From contig JAUMIR010000003.1 in the NCBI GenBank assembly GCA_030847615.1, forward strand, positions 283,396,265-283,460,264: a DNA stretch of 64,000 bases, given 5' to 3'. A program made the position numbers and the translations under genes. Below are positions 1-9,889 of this stretch, piece by piece (the first letter of the stretch is position 1; each line of letters begins with the position of its first letter). Origin of the DNA: Gambelia wislizenii. Taxonomy: Eukaryota > Chordata > Lepidosauria > Squamata > Crotaphytidae. The notes beneath the pieces were generated by a model. The model was given only the letters and a program-made list of their open reading frames with translations, was not told where the DNA came from and ran no database searches.

Positions 1-310
1 TATCTTGGTGACTTGCGAGAGGTTCCAATGCTGGAAATAAGTATATGTTGTTCCAAAGAAGGTTCCACTGCATGGACTGAAGGGGAAACCACTACAGCTG
101 TTGGTACCAAGAGGCCAGTTGATGTCAAAGGCATCTCAGGCAGAGTGGTAAGCATCAGTACCGAGAGCATTGATCACAATGGTGATGATGCAGTTAGTAC
201 AGAATGATGTTTTGTATGTTTCGATTGCTTCTTTTCCTTTGGAACGGTATCCTTTTTTGAGGTCGAGTGGCCATGCAGAGAGGCTGGTCTTTTAGGACTT
301 AACTTAGCAT
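1..310 (-). pseudogene. Possible retroelement gag fragment
   Basis: On the minus strand this stretch gives a Ser/Thr/Pro-rich peptide with a lysine-histidine cluster (KEKKQSKHTKHH) and one stop. That resembles the basic tail of the gag-like protein of the DIRS elements in this window. The similarity is weak and by eye only. It could also be unrelated intronic DNA. Confidence 0.25.
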
Positions 311-319
311 GGACTTCAC

Positions 320-467
320 TATATTTTCAATATAGCTCTCTTTTTAAAGTTCATTTAAACAGCACACCAAGGAATAAATGGATCAATAAGTGAATGATAT
401 AAGCGATGAAGTCTTCTGGAGGAAAAATGATAAACAACAATTTCTGTTAGATCATTCAAGCAACAGG
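320..467 (+). repeat. Dispersed repeat, copy 1 (matches 7948-8093)
   Basis: About 147 bp, in the same orientation and roughly 90% identical by eye to 7948-8093. Shared words include caccaaggaataaatggatc and gaagtcttctggagga. I do not recognise the family. Confidence 0.75.
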
Positions 468-599
468 AGCCAATCTTCACTTCATGGACTCTGCGCGGAT
501 GGTGCCACCGGGAACAGTTTTCATGAGGATAGGTGTTCACCAGGTGCTGGAGATAATAGCCCAAATGTTATACAGAGAACAAGGTAAAGAGTACAAGAG

Positions 600-1950
600 T
601 CCAACAGTGGGAGGAATAAAACCTTTAAAAGGCAGATGGGGGAATGGTCCATGGCCTTAGATGCCTCTATACTAATGCACAGAGCATGGGAAATAAACAG
701 GATGAACTTGAACTCTTAGCACAGTAAAGCAAATATAATTTTATAGGCATCATTGAAACCTGGAGGGATGACTCTCATAATTGAAATGTAGTAATAGAGG
801 GGTATAACCTATTTCAGAGAAATAGACCAAATAGGAAGGGTGGTGGAGTAGCATTATACATTAAAGATGTGTACACCTGTGAACAGATCTATGACTTAAA
901 TCCTGGGGGCCAGGTTGAGAGCATCTGGGTAAAAATTAAGGGGGAGAGAAACAGCAGAGATGTTGTTGTGGGAATCTACTACAGACCTCCAAGCCAAACT
1001 GAGGACTTGGATGATGCCTTCCAAAAGAGATGACCGCACATTCAGACAGGACAGATGTAGTAATAATGGGGGATTTTAACTATCCTGATATTTGTTGGAA
1101 GTCCAACTCTGCCAAAAATGTAACGTCCAACAAATTCCTCACTTGCCTTGCAGACAATTTCATTGTCTAGATGGAAGAGGCAACAAGGGGATCAGCTATT
1201 TTAGATTTGATCCTAATCAATGGGGATAACCTGGTTAATGGTGTAGAAGTGGCGTGATCCCTAGCGGGGAGTGACCATCTTCTGCTGGAGTTTGTTATGC
1301 AGAGAAAAGGGGAAGTGAAGTGTAGTCAGACATGCCTTCTAGACTTTAAGAAAGCTAATTTCAGAAAACTTAGGGAATTACTTGGGGTGATCCCATGGTC
1401 AGGAATACTAAAAGAGAAGGGAGTACATGATGGATGTGAGTTTCTAAAAAGTGAGATACTGAAGGCACAGCTTCAAAGAGTTCCAATGAGCAGGAAAACT
1501 GGCAGATGTCTAAAGGAACCACTATGGATGTCAAAAGAACTTTCAACTGAGCTGAGACTTAAAAGTAATCTCAGAACCACTGGCAATAATCTTTGAGAAA
1601 TCCTGGAGAACAGGAGAGGTCCCAGCAGATTGGAGAAGGATAAATGTTGTCCCCATCTTTAAAAAGGAGGAAAAAGAAGATGCAAATAATTATTGCCCAG
1701 TCAGCTGGCATCAATACTAGGAAATATTCTAGAGCAGATCATTAGACAGACAGTCTGTAAGCACTTAGAAAGGAATGCCGTGATCACTAAAAGTCAACAT
1801 GGGTTTTTGAAAAACAAGTCATGTCAGACTAATCTTATCTCTTTTTTGATAGTTACATACTTGATAGATGAAGGGAGTGCTGTGGATGTAGTGTATCTTG
1901 ATTTCAGTAAGGCCTTTGACAAAGTCCCCCATGATATAGGTGGAGGATAA
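600..1950 (+). mobile_element. CR1-type LINE, degraded, with an internal deletion
   Basis: Translation on the plus strand shows remnants of the CR1 endonuclease (about 650-1290: the tract around TETWRDDSHN and later a [14 protein letters not shown] motif), then the start of the reverse transcriptase. Around 1565-1570 the sequence jumps from a region equal to about 10210 of the second CR1 copy to one equal to about 10675, so about 460 bp are missing. The RT part ends at the motif A-like FSKAFDKVPHD near 1900-1935. Stops and frameshifts throughout show it is dead. It lies antisense to ITSN1. Confidence 0.85.
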
Positions 1951-2931
1951 GAGCAGCAACCCCAATGAGTATTCCAAGGTGCTGAGAAGAGGACCAAAGT
2001 ACTCTTCATTCTGGGAAGGAAGGAGAAAAGGTGAGAACCTGGAGCTTTAGTGGATGAGGGTAGTGGACTGTCTCTGAAGCCCCCAGGATTTTCCTGCAAC
2101 ATCCTTAGTTGTTTTCAATCCCCCCCCCACACACAAAAAACACCTTTTCTTTGGAAGAAAATTTTCTTGGCCAAAAAAATGTGCAATTTTTCCACATGCA
2201 TCCTGGTAGGTTTACATTCATGAGAGGCCTTTTCTTAAAACCAACCTACCAAAATGAGAAATAAACCAGTTGACTTCTGGTTAACATCCTGTTTTCAAAA
2301 AAGGCCTTTAAGAGGCCTAAAACAGATTGCTTCTCTTTCCCCCAAAGCATGCCAAAATTGCTGTGTGTGTGTGGAAGAATTTTTACAATTAAAAAGATTT
2401 TGTAAAAATTCAGGATGGGGAGCACAGTGAGGAGGAATACATGGCCTTCCAAAGTCCAATAGGCCAATCCTTGCAGTTGTCCACCATTACAATGTATAAA
2501 CCATTTGCGTTCCATCCATTCTGTCTAAATAAGGGTGTTTAAGGTGGATTACCCTTCAATGAAACCATACACGTTTCTAAAACTTTCAAAAATAAGTATG
2601 GCATAAACAATGTCTTCTGTTAATCCAACAGTACCCTAGGTCACATCAAATAACTTGACACTTGGTGCATCTCTAAGGTATAAGGCAGCCTTCAATATCA
2701 ACTGGGATAGCCACACTTTAAGGTGCTATGTCAAAGAAATAAAAAGGGAATGCAGTAATTTTTTTAAACCAAACATATAATGCTTCACCATTTTGTCAAG
2801 CCCAAGAGAGTGGAAGCTAGAATACTGCATGAAGTCACTACCAAAGGCTAATGTTCAGAGTTTGTGGTACAGTATAAAATGCAAGGAAGGATACATGTGA
2901 TCTTTGTAATGTTGGCAAATATGATCTATAT
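1951..2931. other. Intronic DNA with no recognised feature
   Basis: Short open frames only, with a small C-run and CA-rich patch near 2120-2150. I see no gene, RNA or classifiable repeat. Confidence 0.5.
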
Positions 2932-3424
2932 CAGTGTGTCTTAACCTTTTCTTTACCAGGGGCCCCTTGTTGCTGCGGACCCCCAAGACTCAACTCAATA
3001 TTTAAAACCCTAACACTCCTTCTTTGGAGGTTTTTAAACAGAGGCTGGTTGGCCATTTGTCAGGAATTATTTGATTGTGTATTCCTGCATGGCAGGGGGT
3101 TGGACTGGATGGCCCTTGAGGTCTCTTCCAACTCTATGATTCTATGTTTATGTCTAACAACAACAACCAACATACTAATACTAATACAATTATACCATCC
3201 ATTAACCCTTCACTCAACGAGGCACTGAAGGGGAGGGAAGACTTTCTCCTGCTTCCTGCAAATTTGTGGCTGGAGCAGACTGAAGAGCAATGTGCAGGCC
3301 AAGCCGGCCAGCCTTTGTCTTGGCCCCTGACACGTGGACTGAGCAGCCTTTAAGCCTTTGCAGACCCCCTGTGAAGACACTGCGACCCCCTGGGGGTCCA
3401 TGTACCCCAGGTTAAGAACCACTG
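2932..3424. mobile_element. hAT-type MITE with 8-bp target duplication
   Basis: The ends are inverted: cagtgtgtcttaacc at the left and ggttaagaaccactg at the right. The copy is flanked by a perfect 8-bp direct repeat atctatat (2924-2931 and 3425-3432), the duplication length of the hAT superfamily. It has no transposase. A CR1 3' tail is nested inside it at about 3022-3146. A second copy of the same left end begins at 63901. Confidence 0.9.
3022..3146 (+). mobile_element. CR1 3' end nested in the hAT element
   Basis: The sequence runs through ttggaggtttttaaacagag, then ggttggactggatggccctt, to the terminal direct repeat tatgattctatg, the typical CR1 3' end. It interrupts the hAT MITE, so it is younger than that copy. 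Confidence 0.85.
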
Positions 3425-4109
3425 ATCTATATATCAACATGAGTCTACCTAAATTGCTCTGCTCTGCAGTAATTCTGGACTTGACTCAATGGAGATGCTA
3501 ATCTATAGTACTGTTTGAATTATGCAAATGTAAGGAATCAAAAGATTTTTAAGCAGCATCTGAAATTTTAAATCAGTGGGTAAGCTCTGCTTTCTCTGTC
3601 TGCACCCATATTCCATAATATAAATGCTCTTAATGGGCTGTCAATTATTATACAGAAGAACTATCTTATTCCCAGTGCTGCAGTTGTCCTGAAGAATGCC
3701 CCTGAGAGCTGGAAAAACATTACAGGAACAATATCTTTTTAAGATTTAGGATGGAGAAAAGCTAACATTCCAGATGTTGTTGAACTACAATTTCCATCAT
3801 CCCTCACCACTATGCTGGCTAAGGCTGATGGGAACTGCAGGCCAATATCAGGAGGGCTACAGATTCCCCATCTCGTTTAGAATTGAGCATAGAATTAACC
3901 AAATACCAATTTGTAACTAATTCCTTTCCCCACCAACAACAAAGGAATAATTACATTACATCACATTAGTAAATGACTGAGGAACAGCTTCACACTTGTT
4001 TTGCAGTGTAACTAGCTCATAAGCTTTTGTTTCTTTTCTTTTCTTTCCATTTATAATTTTTATTGGAAATATAATCTAGAGTGTCACTGGTATCTATACA
4101 AGCAAATGA
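3425..4109. repeat. Intronic DNA with one short TIR-like repeat (about 3776-3872)
   Basis: Around 3776-3872 lies a dispersed repeat containing cagatgttgttgaactacaa and gctgatgggaactgcagg, a common reptile hAT-like MITE. Related copies are at about 62795-62870 and 63110-63215. The rest has no recognised feature. Confidence 0.5.
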
Positions 4110-4345
4110 AAAAAAGATATAAAATGGACAGTAAACTAATAGGAATCATGCAAGAAAAGACAGAACGGGAGACTATCATTCAACTAGGGAACAAATACAT
4201 GACATTGAGATTTTACAAACTGTTTTTAAAATGGGACACGGAAGAAGAAGTAATTAAAACCAATATGATAGCCTGAGCACAAAACATCGGCCACACAATT
4301 GACCTGACCAACTGGGAAAGAATGTGGACTAAGCAAGTTAAAATA
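4110..4345 (+). pseudogene. L1-type LINE fragment, C-terminal part of ORF2
   Basis: The translation includes KWDTEEEVIKTNMIA and, after a stop, AQNIGHTIDLTNWERMWTKQ. This aligns with the C-terminal segment of the larger L1 copy in this window (WARDIGKVIELEEWEDVWRK near 43030-43085). It is a short dead fragment. Confidence 0.65.
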
Positions 4346-4592
4346 AGCTTTTGTTTCTGTCTTATGGCCACCATAAGGCAAACCTATCACAGAGTTTTCT
4401 GAAGCTAAGAGTGTGTGACTTGCCCAAGATCACCCAGTGGGTTTTCATAGCCGAGGAGTGGTTTGAACCCTGGTCTCCAGAGTCGTGGTCCAGCATTCAA
4501 ACCACTATGCCACACTGGCTTCTAAGTAGTTTGAACCCTGGTCTCCAGAATACTAGTCCAGCACTCAAACCACTATGCCACGCTGGCTCCTA
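4346..4592 (-). mobile_element. tRNA-derived SINE with an internal duplication
   Basis: Read on the minus strand it has the tRNA-like head, with a B-box-like ccagggttcaaac and an A-box region ending in ccactacac-type sequence, followed by a body containing ccactgggtgatcttgggca. The head is present twice (about 4460-4527 and 4530-4591). The type resembles reptile Sauria-like SINEs; I do not assign a family name firmly. Confidence 0.75.
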
Positions 4593-4935
4593 ACTACTTT
4601 TATAGTAATAGAAATGTGTCCTTACCAAATGGTGAAGAAAGAATATCACATGTTTTAACTGTTGGCTTGTGTTGTAACCTTGGGCAACTGTGGATGATGA
4701 AGAGGTCTGGAAAAGACTGTATTTTGTATGACAAAACTAGTGTCTTGTCGCATTCAGGGTTTATTTTAAAAAGTAACTGAACACAATTATTTTAGTTACT
4801 TTCAAGAAGCATGAAAATAAGTGTCAATGTAAAAAAACCAAAAAACACATGCCACTCTGTAAGTATAGCAGGGTAGATATGTGCCTTGAGGCTATAACAA
4901 TAACTGATTATCAAAATTAACTGATTTAGAGATTA
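4593..4935. other. Intronic DNA with no recognised feature
   Basis: AT-rich, with short open frames only. Nothing recognised. Confidence 0.5.
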
Positions 4936-5012
4936 ATTAATAATAATAATAATAATAATAAAATTTATTTATACTCCGCCCCTCTGTTAAAACAATCGGG
5001 GCAGCTTACAAA
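4936..5012 (-). repeat. (AAT)n tract with L2-type LINE 3' tail
   Basis: On the minus strand, a short gcagcttgt/gggcggagtataaataaa-type tail leads into (TTA)n, as in L2-family 3' ends. Related tails are at 39385-39460 and 62085-62150. Confidence 0.6.
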
Positions 5013-5562
5013 AATAATTCTTCAATCACCCTGGCTGTACGCTGTATCCATATGAATATAGCCCTCCTGGTAGCATATTCAGTCATCAAGCATGCTAGAC
5101 TGCTATATAAGATATTAATCTCCATCCTTAATGTTTAATGCTAATATTTCTCAGAGGTTCTTCAAAAATAATATAAGCAATGGCCAAACTTATCTGAAAG
5201 ACAACTTAGCTACCACTATCTATTTTATGATACAAGGTAAAGCTGCACAGGAGCACATGTTATACTATTCTAAGGTACACTTTCCAGTTACCCAGGGAGA
5301 TAAGTCAGTCCCCAGAAGCCTAGCCAGCACTGTGCATGATCTGAATGATTGTTCTCTGTAGCACAGTAGGTTTCATAGCTATTTCAGTATAAGAGCCTGT
5401 GCCTCACTTAAACTGGTCAGTCTTAAAGGTGCTACAAGAATACTCTTTCCTTCCTTTTTAATAACAGACAAATGCATACAGAAAGAGCACCCTAAACAAA
5501 GACAGTCTGTTTAGCTCTAATGCAAGACAGAAATGTATAGAAGAACATCACAGCTTACTTAC
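5013..5562. other. Intronic DNA; small dispersed repeat near 5395-5450
   Basis: The tract near 5395-5450 contains cttaaaggtgctacaagaat, which is related to repeats at about 39085-39105 and 62665-62755. No SH3E exon was found here. Confidence 0.4.
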
Positions 5563-5680
5563 CTGAAGGTAATGCTGTTGTTTTAGCTGGCTCAGTTGGT
5601 GTAGTTTTACTAGTACCAGGACTTAAGAGTTTCACATAATTAGCAGGAAACCATCCTATCTGTCGTTTTTTCCCACGAGC
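5563..5680 (-). CDS. ITSN1: ITSN1 window exon 16: end of SH3D plus linker to SH3E
   Basis: This 118-bp exon starts [20 protein letters not shown], closing SH3D with the GWFPANY motif. It continues through a Thr/Pro-rich linker ([19 protein letters not shown]) and ends with one base of a split codon. The acceptor is CTCACTAG and the donor is CAG|GTAAGTAAG. This is the last ITSN1 exon in the window. I searched 1-5562 for the SH3E exon and did not see it. Confidence 0.97.
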
Positions 5681-6156
5681 CTAGTGAGAAAATGACAGAC
5701 AGAATTCTATCTATGAACATATTCTTAGAAATCAGGAGCTTCTTGGTTTAAAATCTGTGTTTAAAATAATGTTAGAAAAGGGCTGGTTGACTTAATAGAT
5801 TCAAGGAAATGTTCTGGGCTTGTTGAGATATGGCTTAGTGAATGGAAGCACTGTGTAAAAGGAGGAGACCTCCAAATTTCTGCAGATTCCTGCACACAAA
5901 TTACAGTGCAGAGAATGTGCAGCCTTCCAAATGCTGTTGCTTTAACTTCCATCTGCCATATTAAAACAGTTTTAACTTTAATTTATCTCCTTTTACCTAT
6001 CTAATTCTTAAATCTAACACCACCTCTTTCTTAGGGGTGAGTTATTTTAAGCTGAGATGCCAGCGATATTGTTAAGGATACTTCTGCTTTCTCTAATGCG
6101 TGCAAGGGAACCTGCAGATTGTGAAGGGTCCAGGAGGCAACTCTTTGGTTCTACAA

Positions 6157-6331
6157 TGACATTGTTGCTATGTGCCTTCAAGTTTCTGATTTATGATTTG
6201 TCAATGCCTTTCTCTGAGGTTGAGAGGGCGTGACTTGCCACAAGGTCATTCAATGGATTTCCATGGCTGAGTGGGGATTTGAACCCCAGTTTCCTGGAGT
6301 CCTAGTTCAACATTCAAACTGCTACACCATG
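6157..6331 (-). mobile_element. tRNA-derived SINE with perfect 12-bp target duplication
   Basis: Same SINE family as at 4346 and 16908. It is flanked by ttggttctacaa at 6145-6156 and 6332-6343, a direct sign of target-primed insertion. The body includes gtgacttgccacaaggtca and gtggggatttgaacccca (B box on the minus strand). Confidence 0.88.
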
Positions 6332-6343
6332 TTGGTTCTACAA

Positions 6344-7140
6344 ACACCTCCCCAAGCCTTTCCTTGGAAATTCTCTCCCCACCAATGTTCCCAATGGGCA
6401 AGGTGAACCAGGTGGAAGAGGTAACAGAGGGATTCGACACTGCTGGAAATATCAGTGGGGCAGAAATCTACGCTACTGTCTATTATCTCCCATCCTGCTT
6501 GTGTCTCCAATATGGAGGTTGAGCATGACAGAAGGGAATTTCCTTAGTCCCTCTGATCAGACTGAGCAAGGGAATTCCCTCCTTGTGCCTCTCACTGTCT
6601 AATGGGATGCAAAAAGGAACTTTATGCATGGAAAAAAGTAAAAACGAGGCAGGGATGAGACAAATGACACCATTCACACTTCCCATGTTATTCCAACCCT
6701 CTATATCATTTGGCCTAGCAACCTGTCACTAGGGCCAACTGAGCCAGAGAACTGAAAGGATTCTCCACTCCTGCTCTACCCTTTAGTGTCATAAAAGGTA
6801 TACATGTAAAGCTAAAAAAAGGCATAATACAAGGCTGTTTTCACGATGATTTGCCATGACAACAGCAAAACCATCTTCTCAGTTCTAAAACCATTAGCTC
6901 AGAACTTCTGTCCATGTCCTGCTGTACAAAGACAATATAGTTCACATGGAGTGGACTGCTATGATGCCTTGTTTTACTACATTAACTACAAAAGGTTAAA
7001 AAACATGCTGTTGTTTCTTATACCTAAGTATGCACTATTAAGTCAAACCTAAAATGCAGTTTAACTGTTAAGGCAAAAAAATGTGATTGGTTTGGGGAAA
7101 AAATATATCTAGGAATGGGCATAAACCTTTCACTTTTGGT
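6344..7140. other. Intronic DNA with no recognised feature
   Basis: Part of the intron between the two SH3D exons. Several short open frames but no homology seen. Confidence 0.5.
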
Positions 7141-7146
7141 TGGTGA

Positions 7147-7220
7147 ATATATATATACATGTATGTGTGTGTGTGTGTGTTCAAATGAGAGTATGAGTGT
7201 GTGCATGTACACACACACAC
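7147..7220. repeat. Microsatellite cluster (TA)n, (TG)n, (AC)n
   Basis: The run has a short (ta)n, a (tg)n of about ten units and, after a unique spacer, a short (ac)n. It sits about 50 bp downstream of the donor of the first SH3D exon. Confidence 0.85.
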
Positions 7221-7266
7221 CTTCACTACTTTGTTCACAAGAAAAAGATTAGAGGCAAATACTAAC

Positions 7267-7388
7267 TTGTAGTTCTCCTTCCCACCATCCACCAGGATTC
7301 TTCTTCCTGATAAGTATTAGCTGACCAGGAGCAAGTGTAAGCTGCTCTGGACCTGTTGCTGTATATGAGGCAATGACTTGAGCAATCT
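7267..7388 (-). CDS. ITSN1: ITSN1 window exon 15: first part of SH3D
   Basis: This 122-bp exon completes a glutamate codon and reads [30 protein letters not shown] and [11 protein letters not shown]. It holds the RT loop, the n-Src region and the WW motif of SH3D. The acceptor is TTGACAG and the donor is CAA|GTTAGT, a slightly weak but acceptable 5' site. It ends in phase 0 and the domain continues in the next exon. The preceding intron of 6 kb contains the DIRS-C, CR1 and MITE insertions. Confidence 0.97.
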
Positions 7389-7947
7389 CTGTCAAGTGAA
7401 AAAAATTTTTTTTCATCAATCTAGAATCTGAAAAGTCACAGTAACAATTACATTTAACACACATTTATTGTGCTTCCATTATTATACCAAGACAGTATTC
7501 ATTTTATACATAGATTGCAAATAGATGCCAATGGTGATTAAGGCAAAATTATAAGCCATGGTTGGTCCTCCCATTTCCCTGCCTTATCAAATACAAGCAG
7601 CATACTGGTGCATGCTGCCTGATCATTCCAGCCTATAGTGGAAGGGGATGAACTAACCTGGTTTGTTTATGTTGTTTCTGGCGTCTCCTCCCCCTGCACG
7701 CCCCCCCAAGCCAGAGAAAGAAGTCACAAAACATACAAGATTCTTTCTCTCACTTGTTGGGAAAAACACAAGCCTGAGCATTTGCTGTTGTTCAATTAAG
7801 ACAGTGTTTATAAACAAACCATGGAGCAAAGTCATGTGGTATATCTGGTCACAGAGAACAATGAGACAGTGTGCACCACCATGCTAGTTGTACTCAATAA
7901 CCTAGGGTTTCCATGGTTCCCTGGATTATTATGTCTGAATGTGGCTG
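7389..7947. other. Intronic DNA with no recognised feature
   Basis: Only the polypyrimidine region of the SH3D acceptor is identifiable at the left edge. Nothing else recognised. Confidence 0.5.
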
Positions 7948-8093
7948 CTATTTTCAATACAGCTCTCTTTTTACAGTTTATTTAAACGCCACACCAAGGA
8001 ATAAATGGATCAATAAGTGAATGATGCAAGCCTTGAAGTCTTCTGGAGGAAAAGTGACAAACAACAATTTCTGCTAGATCATTCAAGGAACAG
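7948..8093 (+). repeat. Dispersed repeat, copy 2 (matches 320-467)
   Basis: Same sequence family and orientation as 320-467. It lies about 320 bp left of the truncated DIRS-C element, so it may be an attached part of that or another element. Confidence 0.75.
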
Positions 8094-8416
8094 GATCTAT
8101 TTTGCTATATAAAAGAGTTGTTGTTCCCAGAAACTGACTTGCATGTGTGGTCAAGATCAGCTGACGATTTCAGGAAACAACCCCTGTGTATGAAGAATTG
8201 TCAAGGTTCTGTGGATAATTACTTAACGTGCCAGGTGAAACAAAAATTAATAGGCTAACACCAAGATCTTGCCAAACATCATACTGATGCTGGCATTTTA
8301 CTGAGTAAAGATAGATAGCAAGGTAGGACTAATTGTAAACAGAGTAGAAAAAATTACTATAACTATATAGTTGCTGCAGTCCTTTATTTTGTACAGATTA
8401 GTGACAGGGATTGAGA

Positions 8417-9880
8417 TGTTGCACCTACTGAGAATATTTATTCTGGGATGGCAGGAGGGACCAATCCACAAGCCCTGGGTTTATCCTGCATGCCATCCTG
8501 ACTATGCAGGAGTCCAAAGTTCTTTTTCAGTTAAGCTAGTTAGGACCCCTCTCCTCCTCCGGCAGTTTTGATAAGTAGCCCTGACCTGTCCTGTAATTCT
8601 CACTGTTTTCCTATTTCAATTTGGCCTTCTGTTCTCTGCTGCTTTCTTTTTTCCTTTTAACTTAGGTGGGGGTGGATTGGTCCTCCTGCAATCCCAGAAT
8701 GAGTATTCTCAGTAAGTACAACGTACCATTCTCAGGATGGCTCAGAGGATCAATCCACAGGGCCTGGAATGTGCCCAAGCATTCCCATAACGGGTGGGTT
8801 CCCCTATAAGCCCAATGACAACACTGATTGAAGCACCATCCATCCGAATGATGCTTGTGCTGACTTGTATCTGTCCAGCTTGTAATGCTTAATGAACATG
8901 GATGGTTCAGCCCATCCTGCTGCATCACAAATCTCTTGAAGTGAGGAAGACAACCAGTAAGCCGTTGATGTAGACATCGACCATGTGGAAGAGGCTACGC
9001 CAACTGAGGCCATGGTTTGTTCTTGAAATCATACAACATGAAAATGCATGCTTTTCTCCAATGTGCAATGATTGTCTTTGATGCTCTTTGACCCAATGAC
9101 CTAAGATTAAATGAGACAAACAGAGCCTCTGTATGTCTCAGCCTCTTAGTCTTTTTCATATATATTCTAACTGCCCTCTTGCCATCCAACATATGCCACT
9201 GCTTTTCTAGTTGATGCACAGGATTCGAGCAAAAATCAGGATCAGTCTTGGAATGCATTTCGATAGAAATGTTGGATCTAACAATAACACCAATCTGTTC
9301 TCTTCAAACCTGAACAAGTTCTCATTAACTGATAAGGCTAACAACTCCGAGACACTCCTTGCTGATGTAATAGCCACAAGGAATGCCATCTTACAAGACA
9401 GTTGATGAGGAGAGACATCCTTAACAGGTTCAAATGGCATTTTAGTTAACCTATTTAGAACCAGGTTAAGATCCCATGTTGGAAACCAATGGACTGTGGG
9501 ATAAGTTGTTAAGAGTTGCTTCTTGTAGGAAACGCATGACATGTGGGTGTGCTGACAAAGGATTTCTGGCTACTGACATTATCACTGAAGAGCAGACACC
9601 TGCCTCATCAAAGGATTTGGTCATAGACCTTTATCCAAGCCTTCCTGAAGAAACATCAAAACATTCCTAACCTATGCTGTATCTACTTGCACCTAATTTG
9701 CGTTGCACCAGATGACGAAGGCCATCCATATACTCTTATAAATCTCTTGTGTTGATATTTGTCAAGATGCTAAAGTTGTAGTTATTACTTTGTCTGAATA
9801 ACCATTCAACTGTAGTGACTGCCATCCAATTTCCATGCAGTTAAAGCCAGCCAGGCTGGATCTGGGTGTTTCACTGGACC
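8417..9880 (-). mobile_element. DIRS-C: truncated DIRS-type retrotransposon, 3' part
   Basis: The 3' part of a DIRS element on the minus strand. The segment at 8417-8459 is the inverted complement of 8669-8709 (actgagaat...ggaccaatcc type), which is the edge-to-internal-complementary-region relation of DIRS elements. A second piece follows directly at about 8715-8770 (ggctcagaggatcaatccac). Degraded tyrosine-recombinase sequence lies at about 8800-9545. The 5' part is missing, and CR1 sequence begins at about 9890. Confidence 0.82.
8804..9542 (-). pseudogene. DIRS-C tyrosine recombinase remnant
   Basis: The pieces are in different frames. The first includes KMAFLVAITSARSVSELLAL, the box I region; the conserved arginine of the A and B copies (SARRASE) is replaced, giving SARSVSE. 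A middle piece carries HTEALFVSFN. The end is ICDAAGWAEPSMFIKHYKLD, with the nucleophile-region HY motif. Frameshifts and the altered box I show the enzyme is dead. It is clearly related to the recombinases of DIRS-A and DIRS-B. Confidence 0.82.
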
Positions 9881-9889
9881 CTGAGTTTT

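Noticed and set aside
1..5562. SH3E exon of ITSN1
   Set aside because: No minus-strand frame with the SH3 ALYDY/WW/PSNY pattern is present here; the exon must lie left of the window.
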